Part shown: piece after piece, positions 1 to 6,131 of the stretch | How positions within the stretch are numbered: position 1 is the stretch's first letter | Layout: each line of letters begins with the position of its first letter | DNA from: Bacteroidota bacterium | GTDB taxonomy: Bacteria > Bacteroidota > Ignavibacteria > Ignavibacteriales > Melioribacteraceae | Length of the DNA stretch: 7,305 nt | NCBI GenBank assembly: GCA_021786655.1 | Contig: JAJYMU010000110.1 | Coordinates: 1 to 7,305, forward strand | Direction: 5' to 3' | Made by a program: the position numbers and the translations under genes | Notes under the pieces: model-generated | Seen by the model: only the letters and a program-made list of their open reading frames with translations | What the model was told of the DNA's origin: nothing | Databases searched by the model: none

Positions 1-346
1 TGAACCTAATATCGGTTCGTCTAACATTTTCGCCGGGCAGAAGAGCATTATGGGAAAAAATGAAATTTAGAGAAGTTTGTGAAAATGAATTGTTGGCTTC
101 CAAAGAGATGTGATTTTTTAGGTTTTTAACAATACTAGTCATTTTCGACAATTCATTTACATTGTCGCAAGCAATATCACTTGGAATGACTTTCACCGAA
201 CCAGCAATTTTATGGGAGAAGCCATCTCTTTGACTGAGCGACGTTGACTTTGCCGAAGCAATGCCTATCGAAAGGAAGAAAACCAGAATCGTTAAGTATG
301 TAATGCTTTTAACTTTCAATTTAAACCACTTGTTGAGACTAACCAA
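1..346 (-). CDS. Secreted hypothetical protein, N-terminal fragment with Sec signal peptide
   Basis: This minus-strand frame is open from a stop just upstream of 346 to the left edge of the window, so only the N-terminal 106-115 residues are visible. No ATG is available near the start. TTG codons at 346 and 319 are the candidates. Starting at 319 gives Lys-Val-Lys, then a hydrophobic stretch (ITYLTILVFFLSIGIA) and an Ala-Ser-Ala site before Lys-Ser, which is a textbook n/h/c signal-peptide layout. Starting at 346 only lengthens the basic n-region. An A/G-rich stretch (AGAAGA) lies just before the 346 start, and only a weak AAGTGG precedes 319. The mature part visible is Ser/Asn-rich with one cysteine and no motif I recognise. 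The product is probably exported to the periplasm or beyond. Function unknown. The signal peptide is the main reason to believe the gene. Confidence 0.6.
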   Translation of the reverse strand, partial: MVSLNKWFKLKVKSITYLTILVFFLSIGIASAKSTSLSQRDGFSHKIAGSVKVIPSDIACDNVNELSKMTSIVKNLKNHISLEANNSFSQTSLNFIFSHNALLPGENVRRTDIRF

Positions 347-686
347 AAATCTTCTGAACTAAATTTAGGCAATTATTGTAATACAAGACAACCTTTCGAG
401 GAACAAAGTTCCATCGTCAAATTGGGAATGTCCGAAATTTGACCATTTTCGCAATTTTTAAAAAATCTTGAGGAATGTTGTGTGGACAATTCTTGCTCTG
501 CTGGTACAACAAAAGACATTTGCCGGCTTCCAGAGACAAGGACTTTGGAGCTCATAATTGTTCTCGAACACGACTTTGGAAGGCGGCTTAGCACAAGATC
601 ATCAAAGTAAACTGACTGATTTATCCAATGCGCGATTTCAACTCTGAATGCTTTTTCATAATTTGACAAATAAAAATTGCCGCATC
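347..686. other. Gap between the secreted-protein gene and the glycosyltransferase gene
   Basis: About 340 bases separate the divergent genes on either side. Apart from one doubtful minus-strand ORF (373-669) I see no convincing gene. A 9-base direct repeat (GACTTTGGA at 541-549 and 572-580) looks like chance. A TTGACA hexamer at 663-668 lies too close to the 687 start to act as its -35 box. No sigma-54 box (GG-N10-GC), long inverted repeat or terminator is evident. The promoters for both flanking genes presumably lie here but cannot be placed. Confidence 0.4.
373..669 (-). CDS. Doubtful small ORF, 98 codons, no recognised domain
   Basis: The frame runs from a TTG codon to TAA and lies 26 bases upstream of the first candidate start of the secreted-protein gene on the same strand, so the two could be co-transcribed. 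The only ATG codons are internal, at residue 39 and later, and no Shine-Dalgarno precedes the TTG. The translation is rich in Ser (about 15%) and Cys (4-5 residues), with no signal peptide, membrane segment or familiar motif. Codon choice is not obviously wrong for this genome, so a real small protein or the remnant of a longer gene is possible. An accidental open frame is at least as likely. It would stop short of the glycosyltransferase start if that gene begins at 687, but would overlap it if the gene began at ATG 648. Confidence 0.25.
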   Translation of the reverse strand: MSNYEKAFRVEIAHWINQSVYFDDLVLSRLPKSCSRTIMSSKVLVSGSRQMSFVVPAEQELSTQHSSRFFKNCENGQISDIPNLTMELCSSKGCLVLQ

Positions 687-2156
687 ATGAGAGCTTTTTC
701 AGCCGTAATACCTTTCACCGACATTCAAACGACCTCCGAATTGGCTCGTCAGTTAAACGAATCAGACCAGGTGGAAGAAATCTTCATTTACTCACCTCTT
801 CCTTCCGGTATTAAACTGCCCAACTGCAAGGACCTCATTCTTGACTCAATTCAAAGCTCGGTTTCGCTTCGGACAATTGCCGGTCTTTTGAGAACGGAAT
901 ACTTGCTTCTTAGCACCAGACAGACTGGAATATCGTTCTCCCCATCTTCACTCGGTCGTTTTCTGACTGTTGTTTCGGCATCAGATGCGGGAATAATCTA
1001 TTCCGACTTCTATGAAAGGAAGTCTGGAAAAATTCTTGTTCACCCAACATGTGATTATCAGCTTGGAAGTATTCGTGACGAGTTCGATTTTGGCTCAGTA
1101 ATGATTACCCATTCGGAAACTTTCAAAGATGCGGTGATGTCTTCCGGGAAGTCATACCAGTTTGCCGGATTGTACGACATGCGTTTAAGAATTTCCCAGA
1201 CTAAGAAGATTCAAAGAATTCCAGAACCGTTATACAACATTGAAGAAATAGATTTTAGAAAATCCGGCGAGAAGCAGTTTGACTACGTTAACCCAAAGAA
1301 TCGAAACGTTCAACTGGAAATGGAGAGCGCGGCAACAGATCATCTAAAGCAGATAAACGCTTTTGTGAAACCTCCGCTTAACGAAATTGATTTGACAAGT
1401 GAAAAATTTGAAACTGAAGCTTCCGTGATTATCCCGGTAAAGAATAGAATAAAAACTATAGGCGATGCGGTTTCTTCTGCACTCAAACAAACAACAGATT
1501 TTAAGTTTAACATCATCGTTGTTGATAATCATTCCAACGATGGGACCACCGAATTATTAAAGAAGTTGTCCGCGAAAAACGAAAAAATAATTCATATAAT
1601 CCCAGGCAGAGAAGATTTACTGATAGGCGGATGCTGGAGTGAAGCAATAAACAATCCATTGTGCGGAAGATTTTCTGTACAATTAGACAGCGATGACGTT
1701 TACAAAGATGAAAGCACCTTGCAGACAATCATCGATACCTTTAAGAAAGAAAAATGCGCAATGGTTATTGGTTCGTACACGTTGACAGATTTTGATTTGA
1801 ACGAAATACCGCCCGGATTAATTGACCACAGGGAATGGAGCGCCGATAACGGACCGAATAACGCACTTAGAATAAACGGTCTTGGCGCACCGCGTGCGTT
1901 TTATACACCGCTGCTTCGAAAGATTGATATTCCGAATGTGAGTTACGGCGAAGATTATTTTCTCGGCATTACAATTTCACGGAATTATAAAATTGGTAGA
2001 GTTTATAATTCTGTTTATTATTGCCGTCGTTGGGAAGGGAATACCGATGCCGAACTCGATATCGGTAAGTTAAACACGCATAATACTTTTAAAGACGGTT
2101 TGCGCACAAACGAAATTTTAGCACGACAAAAAAAGTATCAAGCGGATAAAACATGA
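687..2156 (+). CDS. Family 2 glycosyltransferase with two GT-A-like halves
   Basis: A 489-residue cytoplasmic protein without signal peptide or membrane helices. The frame is also open to an ATG at 648, but the extra 13 residues look unlike the family. From 687 the protein opens with a GT-A-like first strand (MRAFSAVIPF), so I prefer that start. Residues 1-190 are a degenerate GT2-like half with TEYLLL (70-75), IIYSDFYE (103-110), YQLGSIRDEFDFG (124-136) and GLYDMRLR (161-168). Residues 244-450 form a standard GT2 catalytic domain: ASVIIPVKNR (245-254), VVDNHSNDGTTE (278-289), the metal-binding QLDSDD (332-337) and a GED base motif (421-423). It probably transfers a sugar from a nucleotide sugar to an unknown acceptor. 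Its stop overlaps the next gene's ATG by four bases, so the two products are probably made together. Donor and acceptor cannot be deduced. The second half is secure as GT2; the first half is assigned by pattern. Confidence 0.9.
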   Translation: MRAFSAVIPFTDIQTTSELARQLNESDQVEEIFIYSPLPSGIKLPNCKDLILDSIQSSVSLRTIAGLLRTEYLLLSTRQTGISFSPSSLGRFLTVVSASDAGIIYSDFYERKSGKILVHPTCDYQLGSIRDEFDFGSVMITHSETFKDAVMSSGKSYQFAGLYDMRLRISQTKKIQRIPEPLYNIEEIDFRKSGEKQFDYVNPKNRNVQLEMESAATDHLKQINAFVKPPLNEIDLTSEKFETEASVIIPVKNRIKTIGDAVSSALKQTTDFKFNIIVVDNHSNDGTTELLKKLSAKNEKIIHIIPGREDLLIGGCWSEAINNPLCGRFSVQLDSDDVYKDESTLQTIIDTFKKEKCAMVIGSYTLTDFDLNEIPPGLIDHREWSADNGPNNALRINGLGAPRAFYTPLLRKIDIPNVSYGEDYFLGITISRNYKIGRVYNSVYYCRRWEGNTDAELDIGKLNTHNTFKDGLRTNEILARQKKYQADKT

Positions 2157-3148
2157 TACTGGAAGTCCGACCGGAAAAAAATAAAAATATTGACTGGTTA
2201 GCCGAGCAGACAAAACAGTTGCTCTCAGATCAAAAAAAATCTTGGCCATTACTAAATAAAAACTACGAAAACTTATCACTCGTTCAGACACGCACTTTTG
2301 AGTTTGACGGATTCGAAGTTGACGTGCAATTCAATCCCGAGAGAATAAAATCATCCAACGCCGATGTTTCCAAAGAAGCCATTAACGGTCGGCAATGTTT
2401 CCTTTGTTTGCAAAATTTACCCGATGAACAAAACGGACTTGCGACAAACAACTTTCTAATTCTATGTAATCCTTATCCAATCTTTCCTGAACATTTTACA
2501 ATAGCGAGAAGAAATCACGAGCCGCAATCAATTGAAAATTCTTTCGAGGAGTTGTTAGACTTTTCTCATGAACTTGGCAAGCACTATACGTTATTTTACA
2601 ACGGGCCGCGTTGCGGGGCTTCTGCGCCGGATCATCTACACTTTCAAGCGGCAGCAAAAAACATTATGCCGTTGGAACGGCAGTTCGACGGTATTATCAA
2701 TAAGTACTCAACGGCGGTTTTCAGCAACGGAAATACTGAAATCCATTTAATTGAAGACGGCCTGCGAAGTTTTATTTCATTTGAATCAAGAAATAAACGA
2801 GAGTTACTCTCAACCTTTTTCGTTTTTCTCAATGCGATGAAAAAAGCTTTTCCTTTGGAAGATGAACCGATGATGAACATAACCGCTTCCTTTGAGCATG
2901 GTATTTGGCGTGTTTTTGTTTTTCCACGCAACGTTCACAGACCAAAGCAATTTTTTTCTAAAGAAGAAAATCAACTACTTATTAGCCCGGCAGCAGTAGA
3001 TTTATGCGGATTGATTATAACTCCCCGTAAAGAAGATTTTGAAAAAATAACCCGCGGCGACATAATCGATATATTTAAACAGATCACAATTACAAAAGAG
3101 CATTTTGAATTTTTGCGGAAGAAATTAGGCGAGGCGTTTACTTTCTAA
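2153..3148 (+). CDS. DUF4922-like HIT-superfamily nucleotidyltransferase/phosphorylase (GalT/Apa type)
   Basis: A 331-residue soluble protein. The key signature is GASAPDHLHFQ (155-165), an H-x-H-x-Q motif (His161, His163, Gln165) as in galactose-1-phosphate uridylyltransferase and Ap4A phosphorylase, where the second His is the nucleotidylated nucleophile. It has Cys82-x2-Cys85 and His122 (in NHEPQ), which with His161 match the GalT zinc ligands in order and spacing style. Further on, IWRVFVFPR (251-259) resembles the W-x-x-x-V-P-R strand of the Apa family, and GLIITPRKEDFEKIT (286-300) resembles the C-terminal part of GDP-L-galactose phosphorylase-like proteins. From memory this is the DUF4922 family of Bacteroidota. 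The likely chemistry is transfer or phosphorolysis of an NMP group on a sugar phosphate or dinucleotide. The ATGA overlap with the glycosyltransferase suggests a shared nucleotide-sugar pathway. Substrate unknown. The superfamily call is strong; the exact reaction is inference. Confidence 0.8.
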   Translation: MILEVRPEKNKNIDWLAEQTKQLLSDQKKSWPLLNKNYENLSLVQTRTFEFDGFEVDVQFNPERIKSSNADVSKEAINGRQCFLCLQNLPDEQNGLATNNFLILCNPYPIFPEHFTIARRNHEPQSIENSFEELLDFSHELGKHYTLFYNGPRCGASAPDHLHFQAAAKNIMPLERQFDGIINKYSTAVFSNGNTEIHLIEDGLRSFISFESRNKRELLSTFFVFLNAMKKAFPLEDEPMMNITASFEHGIWRVFVFPRNVHRPKQFFSKEENQLLISPAAVDLCGLIITPRKEDFEKITRGDIIDIFKQITITKEHFEFLRKKLGEAFTF

Positions 3149-3167
3149 ACTGCTTACCGAGTATAAC

Positions 3168-4313
3168 TCACAACGTTTTTATGGCAATCACACTTACATC
3201 GTCTTCAAGTTCTCCGCCGGCATAAGAAAGAATTTCTTTTTTCAACTGTTCAATTGAGTCTTCGTTTGGATTCAAGGTGCCGAGAAAATCAACCAATCTT
3301 TCTTCTTGATAAAGCTGACCCTCTTTGTTGCGCGCTTCGGTTACACCATCGGTAAGCAAAAAGAGTTCGTCGCCGCTATTCAATTTAATTTCATGATCTT
3401 CGTACTCGCCGGATTTACTGAACCCAAGCAGAACGCCTTTTGATATAATTCTTTCAACCGTTTTAGATTTGTAAATCATCGGCAAGTCGCCGGCGCCGGA
3501 ATAGCGCGCCGTTTTATTTTGGTTATCAATAATAATTATGGAAAGCGTGATGAACACTTCCGAAATTCTTTCGTCCTTATACACCGATTCGTTCACCTTG
3601 TGCAGAATGTGACTCGGCATGTAATCTTTTGACGATTCCAAAACAAACCGTGCGGCGCTTCTTACATAACCCGCATAGGCAATGGCAAAATACCAAGCTC
3701 CCCATCGTTTGCCCATTACATCACCCATTATTATTGCAAGATGGTTTTCATCCATCAGGAAATAATCAATGAAATCTCCGCCGGGAACGTTTTTGAAAGG
3801 CATGTGCCAGTGTTTGATTGCGAATCCGTCGAACTTCGGATATTCATCCGGGACAACTTTTGCGCCCATCGTGTCTGCGGCTTTCTGGACTTCATCAACA
3901 ACTTTTACTCTTTCTTTCTCCAGACTTTTTAGTATTGCCGATACTTTTGCAATCACAACTTTGGGACTGGAAGTTTTAATGATGTAGTCTTCAATCTCAA
4001 GATCAAACCCTTGAAGGATATCTTCTTCTTCCCCTTTTGCAGTTAGAAAAACAAACGGGATTTTTTTTAGTTCCGGATTTTGCAGGAGAAGTTTTCTGAA
4101 TTCATAGCCGTCAACCTCAGGCATCATAACATCACTGATAATTAAATCCGGGTGGTTCTTTTCCGCAAGTTCAAGTCCTTCCCTGCCGTTTGTTGCAACT
4201 TCGCAATGGAATCCAGCTTTGGCTAAATTGAAGCTAAAAAGTTTTGCTATATTAAATTCGTCTTCTACGAGAAGGATATTGCCATTTTTTTTGTCGTTGC
4301 TTTGCTGTGCCAC
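3168..4313 (-). CDS. Response regulator with PP2C-type (SpoIIE/RsbU-like) serine phosphatase output
   Basis: A 381-residue cytoplasmic protein, GTG start. Residues 12-130 are a receiver: acidic pair Glu17-Asp18, phospho-acceptor Asp61 in SDVMMP, Thr91, and Lys113 in an IIKT motif where KP is usual. A helical linker (about 130-150) leads to a PP2C domain (about 160-380) with metal ligands in GGDFID (Asp180), GDVMGK (Asp198), LTDGVTEA (Asp322) and EDDVSV (Asp371/Asp372). The core metal aspartates are all present, so it should be active. The GDVMG box continues as KRWGAW instead of the usual small-residue run. Known relatives dephosphorylate a phosphoserine STAS protein, and such a gene lies 47 bases upstream in the same operon, which makes it the likely substrate. 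Phosphorylation of Asp61 by the operon's histidine kinase would be the natural control. No clear Shine-Dalgarno precedes the GTG, but the next methionine (residue 63) lies inside the receiver. Confidence 0.93.
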   Translation of the reverse strand: MAQQSNDKKNGNILLVEDEFNIAKLFSFNLAKAGFHCEVATNGREGLELAEKNHPDLIISDVMMPEVDGYEFRKLLLQNPELKKIPFVFLTAKGEEEDILQGFDLEIEDYIIKTSSPKVVIAKVSAILKSLEKERVKVVDEVQKAADTMGAKVVPDEYPKFDGFAIKHWHMPFKNVPGGDFIDYFLMDENHLAIIMGDVMGKRWGAWYFAIAYAGYVRSAARFVLESSKDYMPSHILHKVNESVYKDERISEVFITLSIIIIDNQNKTARYSGAGDLPMIYKSKTVERIISKGVLLGFSKSGEYEDHEIKLNSGDELFLLTDGVTEARNKEGQLYQEERLVDFLGTLNPNEDSIEQLKKEILSYAGGELEDDVSVIAIKTL

Positions 4314-4360
4314 GGTTAATCCAGAATATTTTCGTTGTTAACTCACCCCCGTTGGAATTT

Positions 4361-4702
4361 CTATTTGCTAAAACTTTTTATTGCGTCTTGCAGATTAGAA
4401 TAAGATTCAAAAACTCTAAACAATCTGGTTAATTCGAACATAGAGCGTACTGCGGGTTTGAATCCGACTAATTTTAAATCTCCATTTAGTTTTGCAACTT
4501 TCTTCAGCGTGTTAACTATAACGCCTAAAAAGGTAGAGTCCAAAAACTCAACGGAAGTAAGATCGATAATAATTTTCTTGTATCCTTCCGACATTCGTTC
4601 GCCCACGTTCAACTTCAGTTCTTCCGCTTCATACAGCGTAGCTCTGTCAATATTCACTATTTCAACGGCAATGTCGTCAATGGTTTCTTCAATGATTATC
4701 AT
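4361..4702 (-). CDS. STAS-domain anti-sigma-factor antagonist (SpoIIAA/RsbV-like)
   Basis: A 113-residue single-domain protein, normal length for the family. The core motif IIIDLTSVEFLDSTFLG (44-60) contains the Asp55-Ser56-Thr57 site. By analogy with SpoIIAA and RsbV, Ser56 is the residue phosphorylated by a partner serine kinase and dephosphorylated by a PP2C phosphatase. The motif normally reads DS[ST]GLG; here the Gly is Phe. The C-terminal half, LVGFKPAVRSMFELTRL, is the usual STAS helix-strand region. In the unphosphorylated form such proteins bind and remove an anti-sigma factor or a similar partner. The phosphatase encoded next in the operon is the likely activator. No RsbW-like kinase is encoded nearby. 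The ATG start is supported by a good Shine-Dalgarno. The gene lies 27 bases after the NtrC-type regulator. Confidence 0.92.
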   Translation of the reverse strand: MIIIEETIDDIAVEIVNIDRATLYEAEELKLNVGERMSEGYKKIIIDLTSVEFLDSTFLGVIVNTLKKVAKLNGDLKLVGFKPAVRSMFELTRLFRVFESYSNLQDAIKSFSK

Positions 4703-4709
4703 CGATATG

Positions 4710-4716
4710 TTTCCTC
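4710..4716 (-). promoter_or_regulatory. Shine-Dalgarno of the STAS gene
   Basis: Reading the minus strand, GAGGAAA lies 7 bases before the ATG at 4702. It is one of only two good ribosome binding sites in the operon and supports the chosen start. Confidence 0.6.
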
Positions 4717-4729
4717 AATTTAAAATCAA

Positions 4730-6118
4730 TTATTCTTTTGGAGATTCAATTTTATATTTATCCATCAACCGGTAAAGTGTAGCGCGCCCGATTTTCAATT
4801 TCCTCGCGGCTTCAACAATGTTGCCGCTAGTTGTTTTTAGTGCGTGCCGGATAGCCTGTTCTTTCAGCTTCTCAAAGGGAATTACCGGAGATTCCTCCCC
4901 GAATAAAACCGCGTTGGAACCGAGATTACTATTTCCGGCATTCGAGATAAAGTTTGCCGGCAAAACGTCAACATCTATTAATTCTTTATCAGTAAGAATC
5001 ATACACCGCTCAATAGTATTTTCCAACTCGCGTACATTGCCGGGCCAATCATAATCATAAACCACTTTCAAAGCCGGTTTGGCAAAGCCCTTTATCTGCT
5101 TTCCAAGTTTATGATTGAAGTGCTCGACAAAGTGATTGACCAGCACAACAATATCGCTCCTCCGCTCGCGAAGCGGCGGTATGTGAATCGGGAACGAACT
5201 CAACCTGTAATAAAGATCTTCTCTAAAACTTTTACTCTCAACAGCAGCTTTCAGATCCCGATTAGTCGCGGAAATAATTCTCACATCTGTTTTAATAAGT
5301 TCGTTGCCGCCGATTCGTTCAAATTCTTTCTGCTGAATCACTCTCAATATTTTTGCTTGCAGCGACATTTCCATTTCGCCGATTTCGTCGAGGAAGATCG
5401 TTCCACCTTTGGCAAGTTCAAACTTACCAATCTTTCTTTGATGAGCGCCAGTGAAAGAACCTTTTTCGTGTCCGAACAATTCGCTTTCAAGAAGTTCACG
5501 CGGAATTGATGCGCAGTTTACAACAACAAACGGAGCGTTTTTTCTTTTCCCGTTAAAATGAATTGCGCGTGCTATTAATTCTTTTCCGGTACCGCTTTCG
5601 CCGGTGATTAAAACAGTAATGTCGTTATCAAGAACTTTCGAAATCATTTTGAAAGCATCTTGCATTTTTCGATCGGCGGAGATAATGTTATCGAAGCTGT
5701 ATTCGCGCTGTAAATTTTCCTTTAGCTTTTCAAGTTCTTTTTCCAGATCATAATTTTTGATTGCATTTCTGATTGCCGGTTCAAGTCTATTTTTATCGAT
5801 TGGTTTCGGAAAATAATCGAATGCACCGAGACGAATTGATTCCAATGCAACTTCAACACTGCCCTGCGCAGAAAGCATTATGACAGGCAGGTTAGGATAT
5901 TTTTGCTTAATGCGTCCGAGCACCTCGTTGCCGTGAATATCCGGAAGCATAATATCCAAAAGAATAAGATCGGGATTTTCATTTAACGAATTTAATGCTT
6001 CCGCTCCGGTCGTAAATGTCTTCGTGTTATACTCCCACTGGTTCTTAACCCAATGAGTCAGCATCTTTAAGATTGAGTCTTCGTCATCAATGATGAAGAT
6101 TAGTTTTTCCAAATTCAC
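4730..6118 (-). CDS. NtrC-type sigma-54-dependent response regulator
   Basis: A 462-residue three-domain transcription activator. The receiver (about 5-120) has Asp11/Asp12, phospho-acceptor Asp55 in LLDIMLP, Ser83 and Lys105 in FPKP. The AAA+ domain (about 145-375) has Walker A GESGTGKE (173-180), the sigma-54 contact loop as GSFTGA (220-225), Walker B TIFLDEIGE (240-248), SATNRDL (283-289) and DWPGNVREL (357-365). A Fis-type helix-turn-helix (about 425-455; SGNIVEAARKLKIGRATLYR) ends the protein. It would activate RNA polymerase-sigma-54 at distant targets when phosphorylated, most likely by the histidine kinase 13 bases upstream. The longest start is GTG at 6118, but that codon lies inside the Shine-Dalgarno GAGGTGA. 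A TTG at 6112, two codons later, has proper spacing and may be the true start. Targets are not visible: I found no convincing sigma-54 promoter in the window. Confidence 0.96.
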   Translation of the reverse strand: MNLEKLIFIIDDEDSILKMLTHWVKNQWEYNTKTFTTGAEALNSLNENPDLILLDIMLPDIHGNEVLGRIKQKYPNLPVIMLSAQGSVEVALESIRLGAFDYFPKPIDKNRLEPAIRNAIKNYDLEKELEKLKENLQREYSFDNIISADRKMQDAFKMISKVLDNDITVLITGESGTGKELIARAIHFNGKRKNAPFVVVNCASIPRELLESELFGHEKGSFTGAHQRKIGKFELAKGGTIFLDEIGEMEMSLQAKILRVIQQKEFERIGGNELIKTDVRIISATNRDLKAAVESKSFREDLYYRLSSFPIHIPPLRERRSDIVVLVNHFVEHFNHKLGKQIKGFAKPALKVVYDYDWPGNVRELENTIERCMILTDKELIDVDVLPANFISNAGNSNLGSNAVLFGEESPVIPFEKLKEQAIRHALKTTSGNIVEAARKLKIGRATLYRLMDKYKIESPKE

Positions 6119-6121
6119 CTC
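6115..6121 (-). promoter_or_regulatory. Shine-Dalgarno deciding the NtrC-type regulator start
   Basis: GAGGTGA on the minus strand overlaps the GTG at 6118-6116 and leaves 5 bases between its GAGG core and a TTG at 6112-6110. It therefore fits the TTG start (protein beginning MEKLIFIIDDE) better than the GTG. Confidence 0.5.
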
Positions 6122-6131
6122 GATAGAATTG

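Noticed and set aside
663..668. TTGACA as a -35 box for the glycosyltransferase gene
   Set aside because: The matching -10 box would fall beyond the start codon at 687.
648..686. Upstream ATG at 648 as start of the glycosyltransferase
   Set aside because: The 13 extra residues do not fit the family, while the ATG at 687 begins directly with a GT-A-like first strand.
3489..3498. Palindrome CCGGCGCCGG
   Set aside because: A short GC palindrome in coding sequence for the PP2C domain (SGAGD); no sign of a function.
3795..3817. TGGCAC on the minus strand as a sigma-54 promoter
   Set aside because: No GC at the required distance, and it lies in the conserved PP2C coding sequence.
4302..4315. TGGCAC at the start of the phosphatase gene as a sigma-54 promoter
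   Set aside because: It is formed by the GTG-GCA-CAG start codons, and the -12 TTGC element is missing.
5161..5175. CCGCT/AGCGG inverted repeat as a terminator or operator
   Set aside because: Short, inside the AAA+ coding region over conserved residues (LRERRSD), with no T-run.
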